Shown here: piece after piece, positions 50,039 to 62,994 of the stretch
Layout: the number at the start of each line of letters is the position of its first letter
Position numbering within the stretch: position 1 is the stretch's first letter
Origin: Betaproteobacteria bacterium HGW-Betaproteobacteria-9
GTDB taxonomy: Bacteria > Pseudomonadota > Gammaproteobacteria > Burkholderiales > Burkholderiaceae_C
Reading direction: 5' to 3'
Assembly: GCA_002842215.1 (NCBI GenBank)
Contig: PHCC01000002.1
Location: 124,001 to 188,000, forward strand
Length of the DNA: 64,000 bases
Notes under the pieces: model-generated
The model's database searches: none
The model's input: the letters and a program-made list of their open reading frames with translations, nothing else
Told to the model about the DNA's origin: nothing
Translations under genes and position numbers: made by a program

Positions 50039-50986
50039 ATGCAACGCCGCCCTCTGATCCGTTCGGGCTTCGCCCTTGCCGCCACCGCGATGGGAATTCC
50101 CATGAGTCTGACCTCTGCCGCTCCTGCCTCCACACCGGTTTCGACCGTTCCCCGTCTGGACACGTTGACTGACTGGCCCCTGTCCGAACGCCAGCCGGTG
50201 CTGTTTCTGGGGCATGGCAGTCCCATGAACGCCATCGAAGACAACGCCTATCGGCGCAGTTGGCAGGAGCTGGGCACCCAACTGCTGGAACGGGGCCCGC
50301 GCCCGCGCCTGATCCTGTGCATTTCCGCCCACTGGATCACACGTGGCTGGCAACTGACGGCGATGGACGATCCGCGCACGATCCACGATTTCGGCGGGTT
50401 TCCGCAGGCGCTGTTCGACCAGCGCTACCCGGCACCCGGATCGCCCGCGATGGCTCGGGCGATCAGCGCGGCCGTGTCGCAACCGGGCAGCGGGGCGCCG
50501 CTGGGTCTGGATGATCTGGAATGGGGTCTGGACCACGGCACCTGGTCGGTGCTCAAGCCCATGTTTCCGGATGCCAGCATCCCGGTGATCCAGCTCAGCA
50601 TGGATTACAGCCGTCCGCCGGCCGAACATTTTGAACTGGGTCGGCAACTGCGCGCCCTGCGCGAACGGGGCGTGCTGATCGTGGGCAGCGGCAACATCGT
50701 GCACAACCTGCGCGCCATCCGCCGCGAGGCCGCCGACAACCAAGCCTACGACTGGGCCATCGAATTTGACCGCATCACGGGCGATCACATCGCCGAGGAG
50801 CGGCTGGAGGCCCTGGACGGATTCCGTGCGCTGGGTCCGCTGGCCCAGATGGCCCACCCCACCTGGGACCACTACCTGCCTTTGCTGTACGCCGCGGGTG
50901 CGGTGGAGGCGGGTGAAGCACCCCGTTTCTTCAACGACAGCTTCCAGGCTGCTTCCATCTCCATGCGCTCGGTCATCTGGGGCTGA
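50039..50986 (+). CDS. ygiD: class III extradiol dioxygenase (YgiD/DODA-type), with twin-arginine-like leader
   Basis: A 315-residue LigB-superfamily protein. The metal-site histidines are H59 in FLGHGSPMN, H98 in ISAHWIT and a later H in GSGNIVHNL; H116 is in HDFGGFP. Bacterial YgiD is usually about 260-270 residues; here the first 45 residues include MQRRPLIRSGFALAATAMG, resembling a twin-arginine signal. It would cleave catechol-type substrates such as DOPA. A later start would remove the leader. Confidence 0.85.
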   Translation: MQRRPLIRSGFALAATAMGIPMSLTSAAPASTPVSTVPRLDTLTDWPLSERQPVLFLGHGSPMNAIEDNAYRRSWQELGTQLLERGPRPRLILCISAHWITRGWQLTAMDDPRTIHDFGGFPQALFDQRYPAPGSPAMARAISAAVSQPGSGAPLGLDDLEWGLDHGTWSVLKPMFPDASIPVIQLSMDYSRPPAEHFELGRQLRALRERGVLIVGSGNIVHNLRAIRREAADNQAYDWAIEFDRITGDHIAEERLEALDGFRALGPLAQMAHPTWDHYLPLLYAAGAVEAGEAPRFFNDSFQAASISMRSVIWG

Positions 50987-51011
50987 TCGGGCTCCATGGG
51001 CTTCCAGACGC

Positions 51012-51040
51012 AGAAATGCCGCTCATTGAGCGGCATTTCT
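51012..51040. terminator. bidirectional Rho-independent terminator between ygiD and the aminotransferase
   Basis: A perfect hairpin with arms AGAAATGCCGCTC and GAGCGGCATTTCT around a 3-nt loop serves the convergent ygiD and tyrB genes. Confidence 0.9.
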
Positions 51041-51056
51041 GTCTGGTTCGACCCGG

Positions 51057-52265
51057 TCAGATCACTTTGGCGATGGCCTGGCAGACGTAGTCGATGTTCT
51101 TGCTGTTGAGCGCGGCCACGCACATGCGGCCGGTGTCGGTGCCGTAGACGCCGAATTCGCTGCGCAGACGCACCATCTGGTCCTTGGAGAGGCCGGAATA
51201 GCTGAACATGCCGATCTGGGTGGTGATGAAGCTCATGTCCTTGGCGACGCCGGCGGCCTTCAGGCCGTCGACCAGCTTCTGGCGCATGGCCTTGATGCGC
51301 ACGCGCATCTCGCCCAGTTCCTTTTCCCACAGCGCGCGCAGTTCGGGGTTGCCCAGCACGGCGGCCACGATGGCGCCACCGTGGATCGGTGGGTTGGAGT
51401 AGTTGGTGCGGATGGCGATCTTGAGCTGGCTGAGCACGCGGTCGGTCTCTTCCTTGCTGCTGCCCACCACGCTCAGGGCGCCCACGCGCTCGCCGTAGAG
51501 ACTGAAGCTCTTGGAGAAGCTGGTGGACACGAAGATGTTCAGGCCGGCCGCCACGAACTTGCCGATCACGGCGCCGTCTTCGGCGATACCGTAGCCAAAG
51601 CCCTGGTAGGCCATGTCCAGGAACGCCGTCAGGTTGCGCGCCTGTACCACGGCGATCACCTGGTCCCACTGGGCCGGGGTGATGTCGTAGCCGGTCGGGT
51701 TGTGGCAGCAGGCGTGCAGCAGCACGATGGTGCCCTCGGCGGCGGCGTTCAGCTTGGCCAGCATGCCGTCGAAGTTGATGCCGCCCAGGCCGCCGTTGGC
51801 GCTCTGGTCGAAGTAGGGGTAGGTGTCCACCGGGAAGCCGGCGTTGGTGAACAGCGCGCGGTGGTTTTCCCAGCTCGGGTCGGAGATCAGCACGGTGGCA
51901 TTGGGGCTGAGCTTCTTCAGGAAGTCGGCGCCGATCTTCAGGCCGCCGGTGCCGCCGATGGCCTGCACGGTGGCCACGCGGCCGCTCTTGACCACGTCGG
52001 AATCGGCGCCGAAAACCAGGCCCTTGACAGCGTTGTCGTAGGCCACGATGCCGTCGATCGGCAGGTAGCCACGGGCCGTGGGCTTTTCCATCATCGTCTT
52101 TTCAGCGGCCTGCACGCACTGCAGCAAGGGCAGCTTGCCGTTGTCGTCGAAATACACGCCAACGCCGAGGTTGACCTTGCTGGGGTTGGTGTCGGCAGCG
52201 AACTGCTCGTTCAGACCCAGGATCGGGTCGCGGGGGGCCATTTCGACGGCGGTGAACAGGGACAT
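51057..52265 (-). CDS. tyrB: aromatic-amino-acid/aspartate aminotransferase
   Basis: A 402-residue class I aminotransferase. The PLP lysine is in [16 protein letters not shown], and HACCHNPTG and MAYQGFGYG are conserved cofactor-site segments. It interconverts aspartate, tyrosine and phenylalanine with oxo acids. It reads away from uvrB across a 109-bp shared gap. Confidence 0.92.
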   Translation of the reverse strand: MSLFTAVEMAPRDPILGLNEQFAADTNPSKVNLGVGVYFDDNGKLPLLQCVQAAEKTMMEKPTARGYLPIDGIVAYDNAVKGLVFGADSDVVKSGRVATVQAIGGTGGLKIGADFLKKLSPNATVLISDPSWENHRALFTNAGFPVDTYPYFDQSANGGLGGINFDGMLAKLNAAAEGTIVLLHACCHNPTGYDITPAQWDQVIAVVQARNLTAFLDMAYQGFGYGIAEDGAVIGKFVAAGLNIFVSTSFSKSFSLYGERVGALSVVGSSKEETDRVLSQLKIAIRTNYSNPPIHGGAIVAAVLGNPELRALWEKELGEMRVRIKAMRQKLVDGLKAAGVAKDMSFITTQIGMFSYSGLSKDQMVRLRSEFGVYGTDTGRMCVAALNSKNIDYVCQAIAKVI

Positions 52266-52374
52266 TTTCAGGATTCCAGAAAGGAGTGCGGGTGGGGGCT
52301 GCGAACGCAGCAGACCAGGCGGCGCGCGCGGGTTTGCGGTACGCTGTCTGGTTAATCCGAGATTTTATCCGTCC

Positions 52375-54480
<2,106 letters not shown>

Positions 54481-54495
54481 AAACAATGAAGGACA

Positions 54496-55263
54496 ATGGC
54501 GCCACAAGCACCCGCGCAGGGGCCGGCCAGTATGGACGGGACGCGGGGGCAACCAGCAACCGATCCATTTATGCAAGCACCGCAAGCGTTGCGCGAACCG
54601 GAGGGGCAGGGCTCTGACACGCGCATCTACCTGGTAGAAGACGATCCAAGCATCCTGCAGTTTGTGCAGCAGGCGCTGCTGCTTCGCCCGCTCTGGCAGC
54701 TGTTGGGCCACTCAGCCACGCTGGCCCACGCACGACGGCACGCCGTGGCGTCGAACGCCAATGTGTTCCTGGTGGACCTCGGTCTTCCCGACGGCAGCGG
54801 CGAAGACTTGCTGCGCTTGCTGGCGCGGCAGCAACCCGATGCCGAACTGCTGGTTTTTACCGTGTTCGGCGAAGAATCGCGGCTGGTGGCTGCGCTGGAG
54901 GCGGGCGCCACGGGCTACGTGCTCAAGGGTTGCAGCCCTGAGGCCCTGATCACTGCCATCGAACAGATCCGCGAAGGGGGCGCCCCCATTTCACCGCTGT
55001 TGGCGCGCATGTTGCTGAAGCAGTTTCGCGAGGTGCAGTCGTCTTTGCCCGCGTTGGAGCTGTGGCACGAGGTTCTGCTGTCGGACCGTGAAACCGAAGT
55101 GCTTCAGCTGGTCGCCAAGGGTTACGTGAACAAGGAGATCGCCGTCAAACTGTTGATCTCGCCGGCCACGGTGGGCACGCACATCAAGAACCTCTATCGC
55201 AAGCTCGCGGTGCACAGCCGCGTGCAGGTGGTTCGCGCGGCCCAGCAGCGGGGTCTGCTTTGA
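54496..55263 (+). CDS. response regulator, LuxR (NarL) family
   Basis: A 255-residue regulator. A receiver domain (residues about 42-160) has the phospho-acceptor aspartate in VFLVDLGLPDG and a threonine-lysine switch in TGYVLKG. A LuxR helix-turn-helix begins at LSDRETEVLQLVAKGYVNKEIA. The 40-residue N-terminal extension is low-complexity; starts at 54532 or 54571 are also possible. It overlaps the histidine kinase gene by four bases (TTGA). Confidence 0.88.
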   Translation: MAPQAPAQGPASMDGTRGQPATDPFMQAPQALREPEGQGSDTRIYLVEDDPSILQFVQQALLLRPLWQLLGHSATLAHARRHAVASNANVFLVDLGLPDGSGEDLLRLLARQQPDAELLVFTVFGEESRLVAALEAGATGYVLKGCSPEALITAIEQIREGGAPISPLLARMLLKQFREVQSSLPALELWHEVLLSDRETEVLQLVAKGYVNKEIAVKLLISPATVGTHIKNLYRKLAVHSRVQVVRAAQQRGLL

Positions 55264-57185
55264 GGCTGTGGCAGCCACTGCTGCAGCGCCTGCACCGCAC
55301 GCCGGCCTACTTCTGGGCCGGGTTGCTGGTGGGCTTGATGTTGTTGGCGCTCGGGCTGGCGACCCGCGTGGGCCACATGCCCGGCGCGATCGCCGTTGAG
55401 CAGGCGACGGTGCTGCTGGCGGGGCAGGATGACGTTTCAGGCCGCGCCGTTGAGTTGCCCCACGTCTGGGACAACGAGCGGCGCAACTGGCGCGGCGAAG
55501 CGCACTACCGGCTGGCGCTGCCTGAGACGCTGGCGCAAACAGGGCATCTTGAGAACGGCCTGGCGCTTCTGCTGCCCCGCGTTGGCGTGCGTTTCCGGGT
55601 CCTGTTCAATGGGCAGGAGCTGTCGGCCGAGTGCTGGCGGCGGAGCTCCGGCTATTGCGATGCCGGTACACGTGCCCATTTCGTACAGCTGCCCCAGCGC
55701 CTGATGGCCCCTCGATGGGCCGACAACCGGATCGAGATCCAGCTCAAGGGGCAGTTGCTGCGCATCAGCGGGCTGTCACCGGTCTGGGTGGGCCCCCGGG
55801 ATGTGTTGTACCAGCGCTTCCGGTGGCTGACCTGGTGGCAAGTCAACCTGACCTGGATGGTGGCCGCCTCGTCGTTCATGATGGGTGTGCTGTCGCTGCT
55901 GATCTGGTCCCGGACCGCTGAGCCCCTGTTTGGTTTGCTGGGCGGTGGACTGGTGGTGCTGACCGTGCGACTGTGGCTGTCCACGCCGGTGTTTCTGCCC
56001 GGGCCGTTCCTGATCTGGGACTACATCCACAAACTCAGCTTCACTTGGTATTGCGGGTTCACCTACCTGTTCATGTCGGAGTTGTTTGACTTCCGGCAAA
56101 GCCTGGTGCGCAAGCTGGTGGTGGCCATGATGGCGCTCGGGCCGTTCTGGCTGGCGCTGCAAGCCGGGCTGGAGAACTACCAGCTCTACCGTCTCTGGAC
56201 GGGCGTGATCGCACTGGTGTGCGTGTTGGCCATCCTGAAGGTGATCCACAGAGCCCGCTGGGGCATGAACGTGAACCAGCGTCTGATGGTGGTGGTGAGC
56301 CTGGCCACCATGGCCACCGGTTTGCGGGATTTTCTGGTGGTGCAGATGGACTTTCCCGGTGACACCGATATCCGCTGGATGACACCGGGCAGCCTGGTGC
56401 TCATGTTTGCCATGGGCTGGGTGCTGGTGCGGCGCACAGCGCAAGCGATGGAACAGGTTGCCCAGGTCAATACCGAGCTGGCGCGCAAGGTGGGCGAGCG
56501 CGAGGCCGAACTGCACGCCGTGTTTGATCGTCTGCGCGTGGTGGAGAACCAGCGTGTGCTGGAGGCCGAACGTCGTCGACTGACCCGCGACATGCACGAC
56601 GGCCTCGGCAGCCAGCTGGTGCAGACGCTCAACCTCGTGCACAGCAGTGGCGCCAAGGTGGACAGCGCGTCCGTGGCGAACATGCTCAACCACGCGCTCG
56701 AAGAGCTGCGCATGACACTGGATTCGCTGGAACCGATGGAGGGTGACCTGCCCACGATCCTGGGTACCTTGCGCCAGCGCATCTCGCCGACGCTGCAAGC
56801 CGCCCGCATCGATCTGGACTGGCAGGTCGAAGCCGTTTCCGCCGTTCCGGGACTGGAGGTGCGGGGTGTGATGCACCTGTTCCGGTGTCTGCAGGAGGTT
56901 TTTGCCAACGTGGTCCAGCACGCACAAGCCACCCGGGTGACGGTGCGCACCTGGGAGCGCAGTGGGCGCATCTTCCTCAGTGCCTCCGACAACGGCGTGG
57001 GACTGGGTGAGCCGCTGGAATCGGGTTTCCGTGAAGGCGGCCGAGGTATCAGCAATATCCGGATGCGGGCGTCAGAAATCGGCGCTGAGGTGCGGTTCTC
57101 CAGCGCCCACCCGGGCACCTGTGTGACTTTCAGTTTTGCTGCGGACCCTTGCACCGCTCCTCTGGCCGCCGCCGCGCAAGCTTGA
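55260..57185 (+). CDS. sensor histidine kinase (HisKA_3) with 7TMR-DISM-like input
   Basis: A 641-residue kinase. The N-terminal span is at about residues 16-36. A periplasmic beta-rich region (about 37-170) and six or seven membrane spans (about 185-400) follow. The phospho-acceptor histidine is in LTRDMHDGLGSQL. The ATP-binding domain (SDNGVGLGEP, GGRGISNIRMRA) is at the C-terminus. Translation appears to start at TTG 55260, overlapping the regulator stop. It partners with the preceding response regulator; the stimulus is unknown. Confidence 0.85.
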   Translation: MRLWQPLLQRLHRTPAYFWAGLLVGLMLLALGLATRVGHMPGAIAVEQATVLLAGQDDVSGRAVELPHVWDNERRNWRGEAHYRLALPETLAQTGHLENGLALLLPRVGVRFRVLFNGQELSAECWRRSSGYCDAGTRAHFVQLPQRLMAPRWADNRIEIQLKGQLLRISGLSPVWVGPRDVLYQRFRWLTWWQVNLTWMVAASSFMMGVLSLLIWSRTAEPLFGLLGGGLVVLTVRLWLSTPVFLPGPFLIWDYIHKLSFTWYCGFTYLFMSELFDFRQSLVRKLVVAMMALGPFWLALQAGLENYQLYRLWTGVIALVCVLAILKVIHRARWGMNVNQRLMVVVSLATMATGLRDFLVVQMDFPGDTDIRWMTPGSLVLMFAMGWVLVRRTAQAMEQVAQVNTELARKVGEREAELHAVFDRLRVVENQRVLEAERRRLTRDMHDGLGSQLVQTLNLVHSSGAKVDSASVANMLNHALEELRMTLDSLEPMEGDLPTILGTLRQRISPTLQAARIDLDWQVEAVSAVPGLEVRGVMHLFRCLQEVFANVVQHAQATRVTVRTWERSGRIFLSASDNGVGLGEPLESGFREGGRGISNIRMRASEIGAEVRFSSAHPGTCVTFSFAADPCTAPLAAAAQA

Positions 57186-57206
57186 GCAGCGAACAGGGTT
57201 TTCGGG

Positions 57207-57232
57207 TATACTCGATCAAAATAGTCGGGAAA
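57207..57232 (+). promoter_or_regulatory. iscR promoter with IscR type 1 site
   Basis: TATACT (57207-57212) is a good -10 candidate. The overlapping sequence has ATACTCGA, then AAAATAGTCGGGAA, closely matching the type 1 IscR site. Holo-IscR bound here would repress the isc operon, the standard autoregulation. Confidence 0.7.
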
Positions 57233-57346
57233 GACTTCGAAGTGTCAGCCGCCAATGGTGCGGCAGGGTGGGCGGAGAAGCGGTTTGGTGGATTTTTCCC
57301 ATGAAACCTTCAACGACGGTCAAGCCACAACTTTCAGGAGCTTGAA

Positions 57347-57883
57347 ATGCGCCTCACGACCAAAGGCCGCTTTGCGGTCACAGCCATGATCGATCTGGCC
57401 CTGCGCCAGAACAACGGTCCCGTCACGCTCGCGGCCATCAGCCAGCGTCAGCAGATTTCGCTCTCTTACCTGGAGCAGCTGTTTGGCAAACTGCGGCGCC
57501 ACGAACTGGTGGAATCCACGCGTGGCCCGGGTGGTGGTTACAGCCTGGGCCGCAAGGCCGCGGAAATCACCGTGGCCGACATCATCGTTTCGGTGGACGA
57601 GCCGATCGACGCCACCCAGTGTGGCGGCAAGGAAAACTGCCTGGGTGAAGGCAACCGCTGCATGACCCACGAGCTGTGGGCCGCGCTGAACGCCAAAATG
57701 GTGGATTTCCTCGACTCGGTGTCCCTGCAGTCGCTGGTGGACGAACAGCTGGCCAAAGGTGTGGTGGTGGAAAACGCCCCCATGATCAAGCGGGCCATCT
57801 CCAGCGCACCGGTGGTCAAACCGATCCGTGTGAACGCCCCCAACTCGGTCTTCGCACTCGGAGGTGCGGCCTTTTCGAAATGA
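57347..57883 (+). CDS. iscR: Fe-S cluster assembly transcriptional regulator IscR
   Basis: A 178-residue Rrf2-type regulator. The helix-turn-helix contains LAAISQRQQISLSYLEQLF. Cluster-ligating cysteines occur as CGGKENC then RCMTH. It senses Fe-S status and represses the operon that it heads. TTCAGGAGC is the ribosome site. Confidence 0.95.
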   Translation: MRLTTKGRFAVTAMIDLALRQNNGPVTLAAISQRQQISLSYLEQLFGKLRRHELVESTRGPGGGYSLGRKAAEITVADIIVSVDEPIDATQCGGKENCLGEGNRCMTHELWAALNAKMVDFLDSVSLQSLVDEQLAKGVVVENAPMIKRAISSAPVVKPIRVNAPNSVFALGGAAFSK

Positions 57884-58045
57884 CATCGGCTTCCGGGGAC
57901 TGTTTCCCGGTGGCAGGGTCCGATTCCACGTGTTCCGGGGTGTCCTGATCGATGCCGATGTTCCGGTGTGTCGTTCGTTTGTCCCTGCATGCCCTTCCTG
58001 TCGATCCCTACCGATCCCAACCGCCAGCCCAATTCATTGACCGCC

Positions 58046-59263
58046 ATGAGCACTCCGCACTTTCCCATCTACATGGACTACAGCGCCACCAATCCCTGCG
58101 ATCCGCGGGTGGTGGATGCCATGATTCCCTGGTTGCGTGAACACTTCGGCAATCCGGCGTCGCGCAGCCATGCCTGGGGCTGGGAAGCTGAAAAGGCGGT
58201 CGAGACCGCCCGCGAGCAGGTGGCCGCCCTGATCAACGCCGACCCGCGCGAAATCGTCTGGACCAGCGGCGCCACCGAGTCCAACAACCTGGCACTGAAA
58301 GGCGCGGCGCACTTCTACCAGACCAAGGGCAAACACCTGATCACGGTCAAGACCGAGCACAAGGCCGTGCTCGACACCATGCGCGAGCTGGAGCGCCAGG
58401 GGTTTGAGGTGACTTACCTTGACGTGATGGCCGATGGCCTGATCGATCTGGACGTCTTCAGGGCGACCATCCGCCCGGACACCATCCTGGCTTCGGTCAT
58501 GTTCGTGAACAATGAGATCGGCGTGATCCAGGACATCGCCGCTATCGGCAAGATCTGCCGCGAGAAAGGCGTGATCTTTCACGTGGACGCGGCGCAGGCC
58601 ACCGGCCGGGTCGACGTTGACCTCCAGACCCTGCCGGTCGATCTGATGAGTCTGACCAGCCACAAAACCTATGGCCCCAAGGGCATCGGCGCACTGTATG
58701 TGCGGCGCAAGCCACGCATCCGCATCGAAGCGCAGATGCACGGTGGCGGTCATGAGCGCGGCATGCGTTCCGGCACGCTGCCCACCCACCAGTGCGTGGG
58801 CATGGGCGAGGCCTACCGCATCGCCAAGGAAGAAATGCACGCCGAAAACGTGCGCATCCGTGCGTTGCACGATCGCATGGTCACCGGCCTGAAGGGCATC
58901 GAAGAGGTGTTCATCAACGGCCACGAGACACAGCGCGTGCCGCACAACCTGAACATGAGCTTCAACTACGTCGAAGGCGAGTCGCTGATCATGGGCATCA
59001 AGGGTCTGGCGGTGTCGTCGGGCTCGGCCTGCACCTCGGCCAGCCTGGAGCCCAGCTACGTGCTGCGTGCGCTCGGTCGCAGCGACGAACTGGCCCACAG
59101 CAGCCTGCGCATGACGATCGGCCGCTGGACCACCGAAGAAGAGATCGATTACGCGATCGGCACCATCAAGGAAAACGTGGCGAAGCTGCGCGAGTTGTCC
59201 CCCTTGTGGGAAATGTTCAAAGACGGCATTGATATCTCGACGATTCAATGGGCCGCACACTGA
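58046..59263 (+). CDS. iscS: cysteine desulfurase
   Basis: A 405-residue PLP enzyme, the E. coli IscS length. The PLP lysine is in [12 protein letters not shown] and the persulfide cysteine in [18 protein letters not shown] at 58046 matches the family start ([17 protein letters not shown]); longer in-frame starts from 57968 are unlikely. It supplies sulfur to IscU and to tRNA thiolation. Confidence 0.95.
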   Translation: MSTPHFPIYMDYSATNPCDPRVVDAMIPWLREHFGNPASRSHAWGWEAEKAVETAREQVAALINADPREIVWTSGATESNNLALKGAAHFYQTKGKHLITVKTEHKAVLDTMRELERQGFEVTYLDVMADGLIDLDVFRATIRPDTILASVMFVNNEIGVIQDIAAIGKICREKGVIFHVDAAQATGRVDVDLQTLPVDLMSLTSHKTYGPKGIGALYVRRKPRIRIEAQMHGGGHERGMRSGTLPTHQCVGMGEAYRIAKEEMHAENVRIRALHDRMVTGLKGIEEVFINGHETQRVPHNLNMSFNYVEGESLIMGIKGLAVSSGSACTSASLEPSYVLRALGRSDELAHSSLRMTIGRWTTEEEIDYAIGTIKENVAKLRELSPLWEMFKDGIDISTIQWAAH

Positions 59264-59275
59264 AGGAGAAAGACC

Positions 59276-59662
59276 ATGGCTTATTCTGAAAAAGTGGTTG
59301 ACCACTACGAAAACCCCCGCAATGTCGGCTCGTTCGACAAGGGCGACGAATCGGTGGGCACTGGCATGGTGGGCGCACCCGCCTGCGGCGACGTGATGAA
59401 GCTGCAGATCAAGGTGAACCCGACTACCGGCGTGATCGAAGACGCCCGCTTCAAGACCTACGGTTGCGGCTCGGCGATTGCCTCGTCGTCGCTGGTGACC
59501 GAATGGGTCAAGGGCAAGACGCTGGACCAGGCCGCGGCGCTGAAGAACAGCGAGATCGCCGAAGAGCTGGCGCTGCCGCCGGTGAAGATCCACTGCTCCA
59601 TCCTGGCCGAAGACGCGATCAAGGCCGCGGTGGACGACTACCGCAAGAAACACCTGAACTGA
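59276..59662 (+). CDS. iscU: Fe-S cluster scaffold protein IscU
   Basis: A 128-residue scaffold with ligand cysteines C37 (GAPACGD), C64 (YGCGSA) and C107 (KIHCSIL), plus the HscA-recognition segment LPPVK. It starts 12 bases after iscS with AAGGAGA. Confidence 0.97.
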   Translation: MAYSEKVVDHYENPRNVGSFDKGDESVGTGMVGAPACGDVMKLQIKVNPTTGVIEDARFKTYGCGSAIASSSLVTEWVKGKTLDQAAALKNSEIAEELALPPVKIHCSILAEDAIKAAVDDYRKKHLN

Positions 59663-59684
59663 TCCAGGCAAAATTTCCAGCACC

Positions 59685-60008
59685 ATGGCTATTTCGATCT
59701 CTGAAGCCGCTGCGCGGCACGTCACCCGTTACATCGCCAAGCGTGGCAAGGGCGTCGGCGTGCGTCTGGGCGTCAAGACCACCGGCTGCTCCGGCCTCGC
59801 TTACAAGCTGGAATACGCCGACGAGATTGCACCGGAAGATGTGGTGTTCGAGGACAACGGCGTCAAGGTGCTGGTGGACCCGAAGAGTCTGGCCTACATC
59901 GACGGCACGCAGCTCGATTTCGTGCGCGAGGGCCTGAACGAAGGCTTCCGCTTCAATAACCCCAATGAGCGCGACCGTTGCGGTTGCGGCGAGAGTTTCA
60001 GAATCTGA
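59685..60008 (+). CDS. iscA: iron-sulfur cluster assembly protein IscA
   Basis: A 107-residue A-type carrier with C35 (TTGCSGLAY), C99 and C101 (RCGCGESF). It delivers clusters or iron to targets. Confidence 0.96.
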   Translation: MAISISEAAARHVTRYIAKRGKGVGVRLGVKTTGCSGLAYKLEYADEIAPEDVVFEDNGVKVLVDPKSLAYIDGTQLDFVREGLNEGFRFNNPNERDRCGCGESFRI

Positions 60009-60072
60009 TACTGTTGCCGAATCACCCACTAGTAGCCGCCAGTGCGTACCGTCCTGGCGGCTTTTTGATGTC

Positions 60073-60591
60073 ATGAACCTGCTGTCCAACGACTTCGAAA
60101 TTTTCGGTATTGCACCTGCCTTTGCGCTGGACCGCGACGCGCTGGACCAACGCTGGAAAGACCTGCAGCGCGAGGCCCATCCAGACCGTTTTGCAACTTC
60201 CGATGCCCCCGCGCAGCGCCTGGCCATGCAATGGTCGGTGCGCATCAATGAGGCCTACCAGCACCTGAAAGACCCGCTCAAGCGCGCCGCCTATCTGTGC
60301 GAGCTGAACGGGGTGCCGATCCAGGCAGAAAACAACACCGCCATGCCGGCCGCCTTTCTGATGCAGCAGATGCAATGGCGTGAAGACCTGGAAGACGCCC
60401 GCAGCAGCGAGGCGCTGGGGCGCATGGCGGACGAGGTGAGCGCTGCGCGCCGCACGATGTTGACCCAGCTGCAGCAGACCGCAGATGTACAACGTGACTT
60501 CACTGCGCTGGCCCAGCAGGTCAGAGCCCTTATGTTTGTTGAGCGCTTTGCCAGCGACGTCGAGAACCGGCTCGATCAGCTGGGACAATAG
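60073..60591 (+). CDS. hscB: Fe-S protein assembly co-chaperone HscB
   Basis: A 172-residue J-type co-chaperone. HPD is at residues 36-38, and the C-terminal three-helix bundle binds IscU. It stimulates HscA. Start [13 protein letters not shown] is the family form. Confidence 0.94.
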   Translation: MNLLSNDFEIFGIAPAFALDRDALDQRWKDLQREAHPDRFATSDAPAQRLAMQWSVRINEAYQHLKDPLKRAAYLCELNGVPIQAENNTAMPAAFLMQQMQWREDLEDARSSEALGRMADEVSAARRTMLTQLQQTADVQRDFTALAQQVRALMFVERFASDVENRLDQLGQ

Positions 60592-60643
60592 CGGGCTGTC
60601 CCCCGCAACCCTCTGCTTTCTTTCTCTACCAGAACCCGCGCCC

Positions 60644-62527
60644 ATGGCTCTCTTGCAGATTTCCGAACCCGGCCAGTCCCTCGATCCGCACCAGCGACGG
60701 GTGGCGGTCGGCATCGACCTCGGCACCACGCATTCGCTGGTGGCCGCGGTGCGCCACGGGGTGTCCGAATGCCTGCCGGCGGCGGATGGCCGCGTGATCC
60801 TGCCCAGCGTGGTCCGCTACCTCGACCCGGCGCAAGGCGGCTCGGGTCGCCAGATAGGCTTTGAAGCGCTGGCCGCGCAGGTCAGCGATCCCGCGAACAC
60901 CGTGAGCTCGGTCAAGCGCCTGATGGGCCGCACGCGCGCGCAGGTGGCCGACGCTGACAAGCTCCCGTACACGGTGGTGGATCAGAACGGCATGGCCGTG
61001 GTCGAGACCATCGCCGGACGCAAGACACCCATGGAGGTGAGCGCCGAAATCCTGGCCACGCTGCGTTTCCGGGCCGAAGACAGCTTCGACGATGAGCTGT
61101 TTGGCGCGGTCATCACCGTGCCCGCGTACTTCGACGACGCGCAGCGCCAGGCCACGAAGGACGCGGCACAGCTCGCCGGCATCAACGTGCTGCGCCTGAT
61201 CAACGAGCCTACCGCCGCAGCGATCGCGTACGGGCTGGACAACGGCTCGGAAGGCATCTACGCCATCTACGACCTCGGAGGCGGCACCTTCGACATCTCC
61301 ATACTGCGCCTGACGCGGGGGGTGTTCGAGGTCATGGCCACCGGTGGCGACTCCGCGCTGGGCGGAGACGATTACGACCAGGCGCTCGCTGCCTGGGTGC
61401 TGGCGCAACAAGGCGTGACCACGCCGCTGAACGCCTCCGAGCGTGCGGGTCTGCACGCCGAGGCGCGCCGCTGCAAGGAAGCCCTGTCGGCCGTGGATGC
61501 CAGTTCTGGTCATGCGGTGTTCGAAGCGGTGGTCGGTGGCCAGACGCTGCGCCAGACCGTCACGCCGGCCCAGTTCGAGGCCGCCACCACCGCTCTCACG
61601 GCCCGCACCATGGCGGCGGTGCGCAAGGTGCTGCGCGACGCGCACATCGCCAAGGACGAAGTCAAGGGTGTGGTGATGGTGGGTGGCTCCACCCGCATGC
61701 CGGTGATCCGCCGCACCGTGGGCGAGTACTTTGGTCAGGAACCCCTGGTCAATCTGAACCCGGACGAGGTGGTGGCGCTGGGCGCAGCCATCCAGGCCAA
61801 CGCACTCGCCGGCAACAGCCGTGACGGCGACCTGCTGCTGCTCGACGTGATTCCGCTCTCGCTCGGTATCGAAACGATGGGCGGTCTGGTCGAGCGCATC
61901 GTGCCGCGCAACAGCCCCATTCCCACCGCGTTGGCGCAGGATTTCACCACCTACCAGGACGGGCAGACTGCGCTGGCGCTGCACGTGGTGCAGGGCGAAC
62001 GCGATCTGGTGGCCGACTGCCGCAGCTTGGCGCGCTTCACGTTGCGTGGCATTCCGCCCATGGCCGCTGGCGCGGCGCGCATCCGCGTGAGTTTCACGGT
62101 GGATGCCGACGGCCTGTTGTCCGTCAACGCGAAAGAGCAGGGCAGTGGCGTTGAAGCGAAGATCGACGTCAAGCCGGCTTACGGTCTGTCGGACGAACAG
62201 ATCGCCGCCATGCTCAAGGACAGCTTTGCCACGGCGCAGCAGGACATGCAGGCGCGCGCGCTGGTCGAAGCCCGGGTGGATGCCGACCGCATGATCGCTG
62301 CCACGCAGAGCGCGCTGGCAGCCGACGCCGACTTGCTGGAGCCCGCAGAGCTGGAGTCCATTCACCATCTGATTGCCCAGTTGGGCCAGATCATCACCGG
62401 TGACAACACCGCTGCGATCGAATCCGCCACCGAAGCGCTCGCCAAGGGCACCGAAGCCTTTGCCGCCATGCGCATGAACCGGGGTATCCAGCATGCCCTG
62501 GCCGGCAAACGGCTCGAAGAAGTCTGA
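60644..62527 (+). CDS. hscA: Fe-S protein assembly chaperone HscA
   Basis: A 627-residue Hsp70. The nucleotide-binding signature [13 protein letters not shown] is at about residues 21-33, followed by [12 protein letters not shown] and VGGSTRMP. The C-terminal substrate domain binds the LPPVK of IscU. It starts 52 bases after hscB. Confidence 0.95.
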   Translation: MALLQISEPGQSLDPHQRRVAVGIDLGTTHSLVAAVRHGVSECLPAADGRVILPSVVRYLDPAQGGSGRQIGFEALAAQVSDPANTVSSVKRLMGRTRAQVADADKLPYTVVDQNGMAVVETIAGRKTPMEVSAEILATLRFRAEDSFDDELFGAVITVPAYFDDAQRQATKDAAQLAGINVLRLINEPTAAAIAYGLDNGSEGIYAIYDLGGGTFDISILRLTRGVFEVMATGGDSALGGDDYDQALAAWVLAQQGVTTPLNASERAGLHAEARRCKEALSAVDASSGHAVFEAVVGGQTLRQTVTPAQFEAATTALTARTMAAVRKVLRDAHIAKDEVKGVVMVGGSTRMPVIRRTVGEYFGQEPLVNLNPDEVVALGAAIQANALAGNSRDGDLLLLDVIPLSLGIETMGGLVERIVPRNSPIPTALAQDFTTYQDGQTALALHVVQGERDLVADCRSLARFTLRGIPPMAAGAARIRVSFTVDADGLLSVNAKEQGSGVEAKIDVKPAYGLSDEQIAAMLKDSFATAQQDMQARALVEARVDADRMIAATQSALAADADLLEPAELESIHHLIAQLGQIITGDNTAAIESATEALAKGTEAFAAMRMNRGIQHALAGKRLEEV

Positions 62528-62558
62528 AACCCGCCGCGGACCGACGCACAGGAACCCC

Positions 62559-62897
62559 ATGCCCATCATCAAGATATTGCCCCACCCCGAATACTGTCCG
62601 CAAGGAGCCCAGGTCAACGCACCGGCGGGCACCTCGATCTGCGAGGCGCTGCTCGAAAACAACATCCCGATCGAGCACGCCTGCGACATGGTGTGTGCCT
62701 GCACCACCTGCCACGTGATCGTGCGCGAAGGCTTCAACAGCCTCAACGAGCTGGACGACAACGAAGAAGACCTGCTCGACCGGGCCTGGGGCCTGGAGCC
62801 CCATTCGCGACTGTCTTGTCAGGCCATCCTGGCGCAGCAGGACGTGACGATCGAGATCCCGAAGTATTCGATCAACCACGCCAAAGAGAAACATTGA
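62559..62897 (+). CDS. fdx: isc-type 2Fe-2S ferredoxin
   Basis: A 112-residue adrenodoxin-like ferredoxin with C42, C48, C51 and C87 as cluster ligands. It donates electrons during cluster assembly. No iscX follows; the operon is interrupted by a repeat. Confidence 0.95.
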   Translation: MPIIKILPHPEYCPQGAQVNAPAGTSICEALLENNIPIEHACDMVCACTTCHVIVREGFNSLNELDDNEEDLLDRAWGLEPHSRLSCQAILAQQDVTIEIPKYSINHAKEKH

Positions 62898-62904
62898 CCC
62901 CCAC

Positions 62905-62973
62905 GCTCCGCCGCTGCGCGGGTCGCTGCCCCCCGAAGGGGCTGATCCACCTTGGGGCGGCCCGGCGGTGGAT
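62905..62973. repeat. 69-bp GC-rich repeat, copy B
   Basis: Second copy of the element at 19700-19768, in the fdx-dnaQ gap. Read on the minus strand, its translation includes SAPSGGSDPRSGGA, nearly the same as the tail of the small membrane protein. Confidence 0.75.
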
Positions 62974-62994
62974 CTCCACTGATGTGAGGAATCC

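Noticed and set aside
57968..58045. Longer N-terminus of IscS
   Set aside because: The sequence before MSTPHFPIY has no similarity to known IscS starts and lacks a ribosome site.
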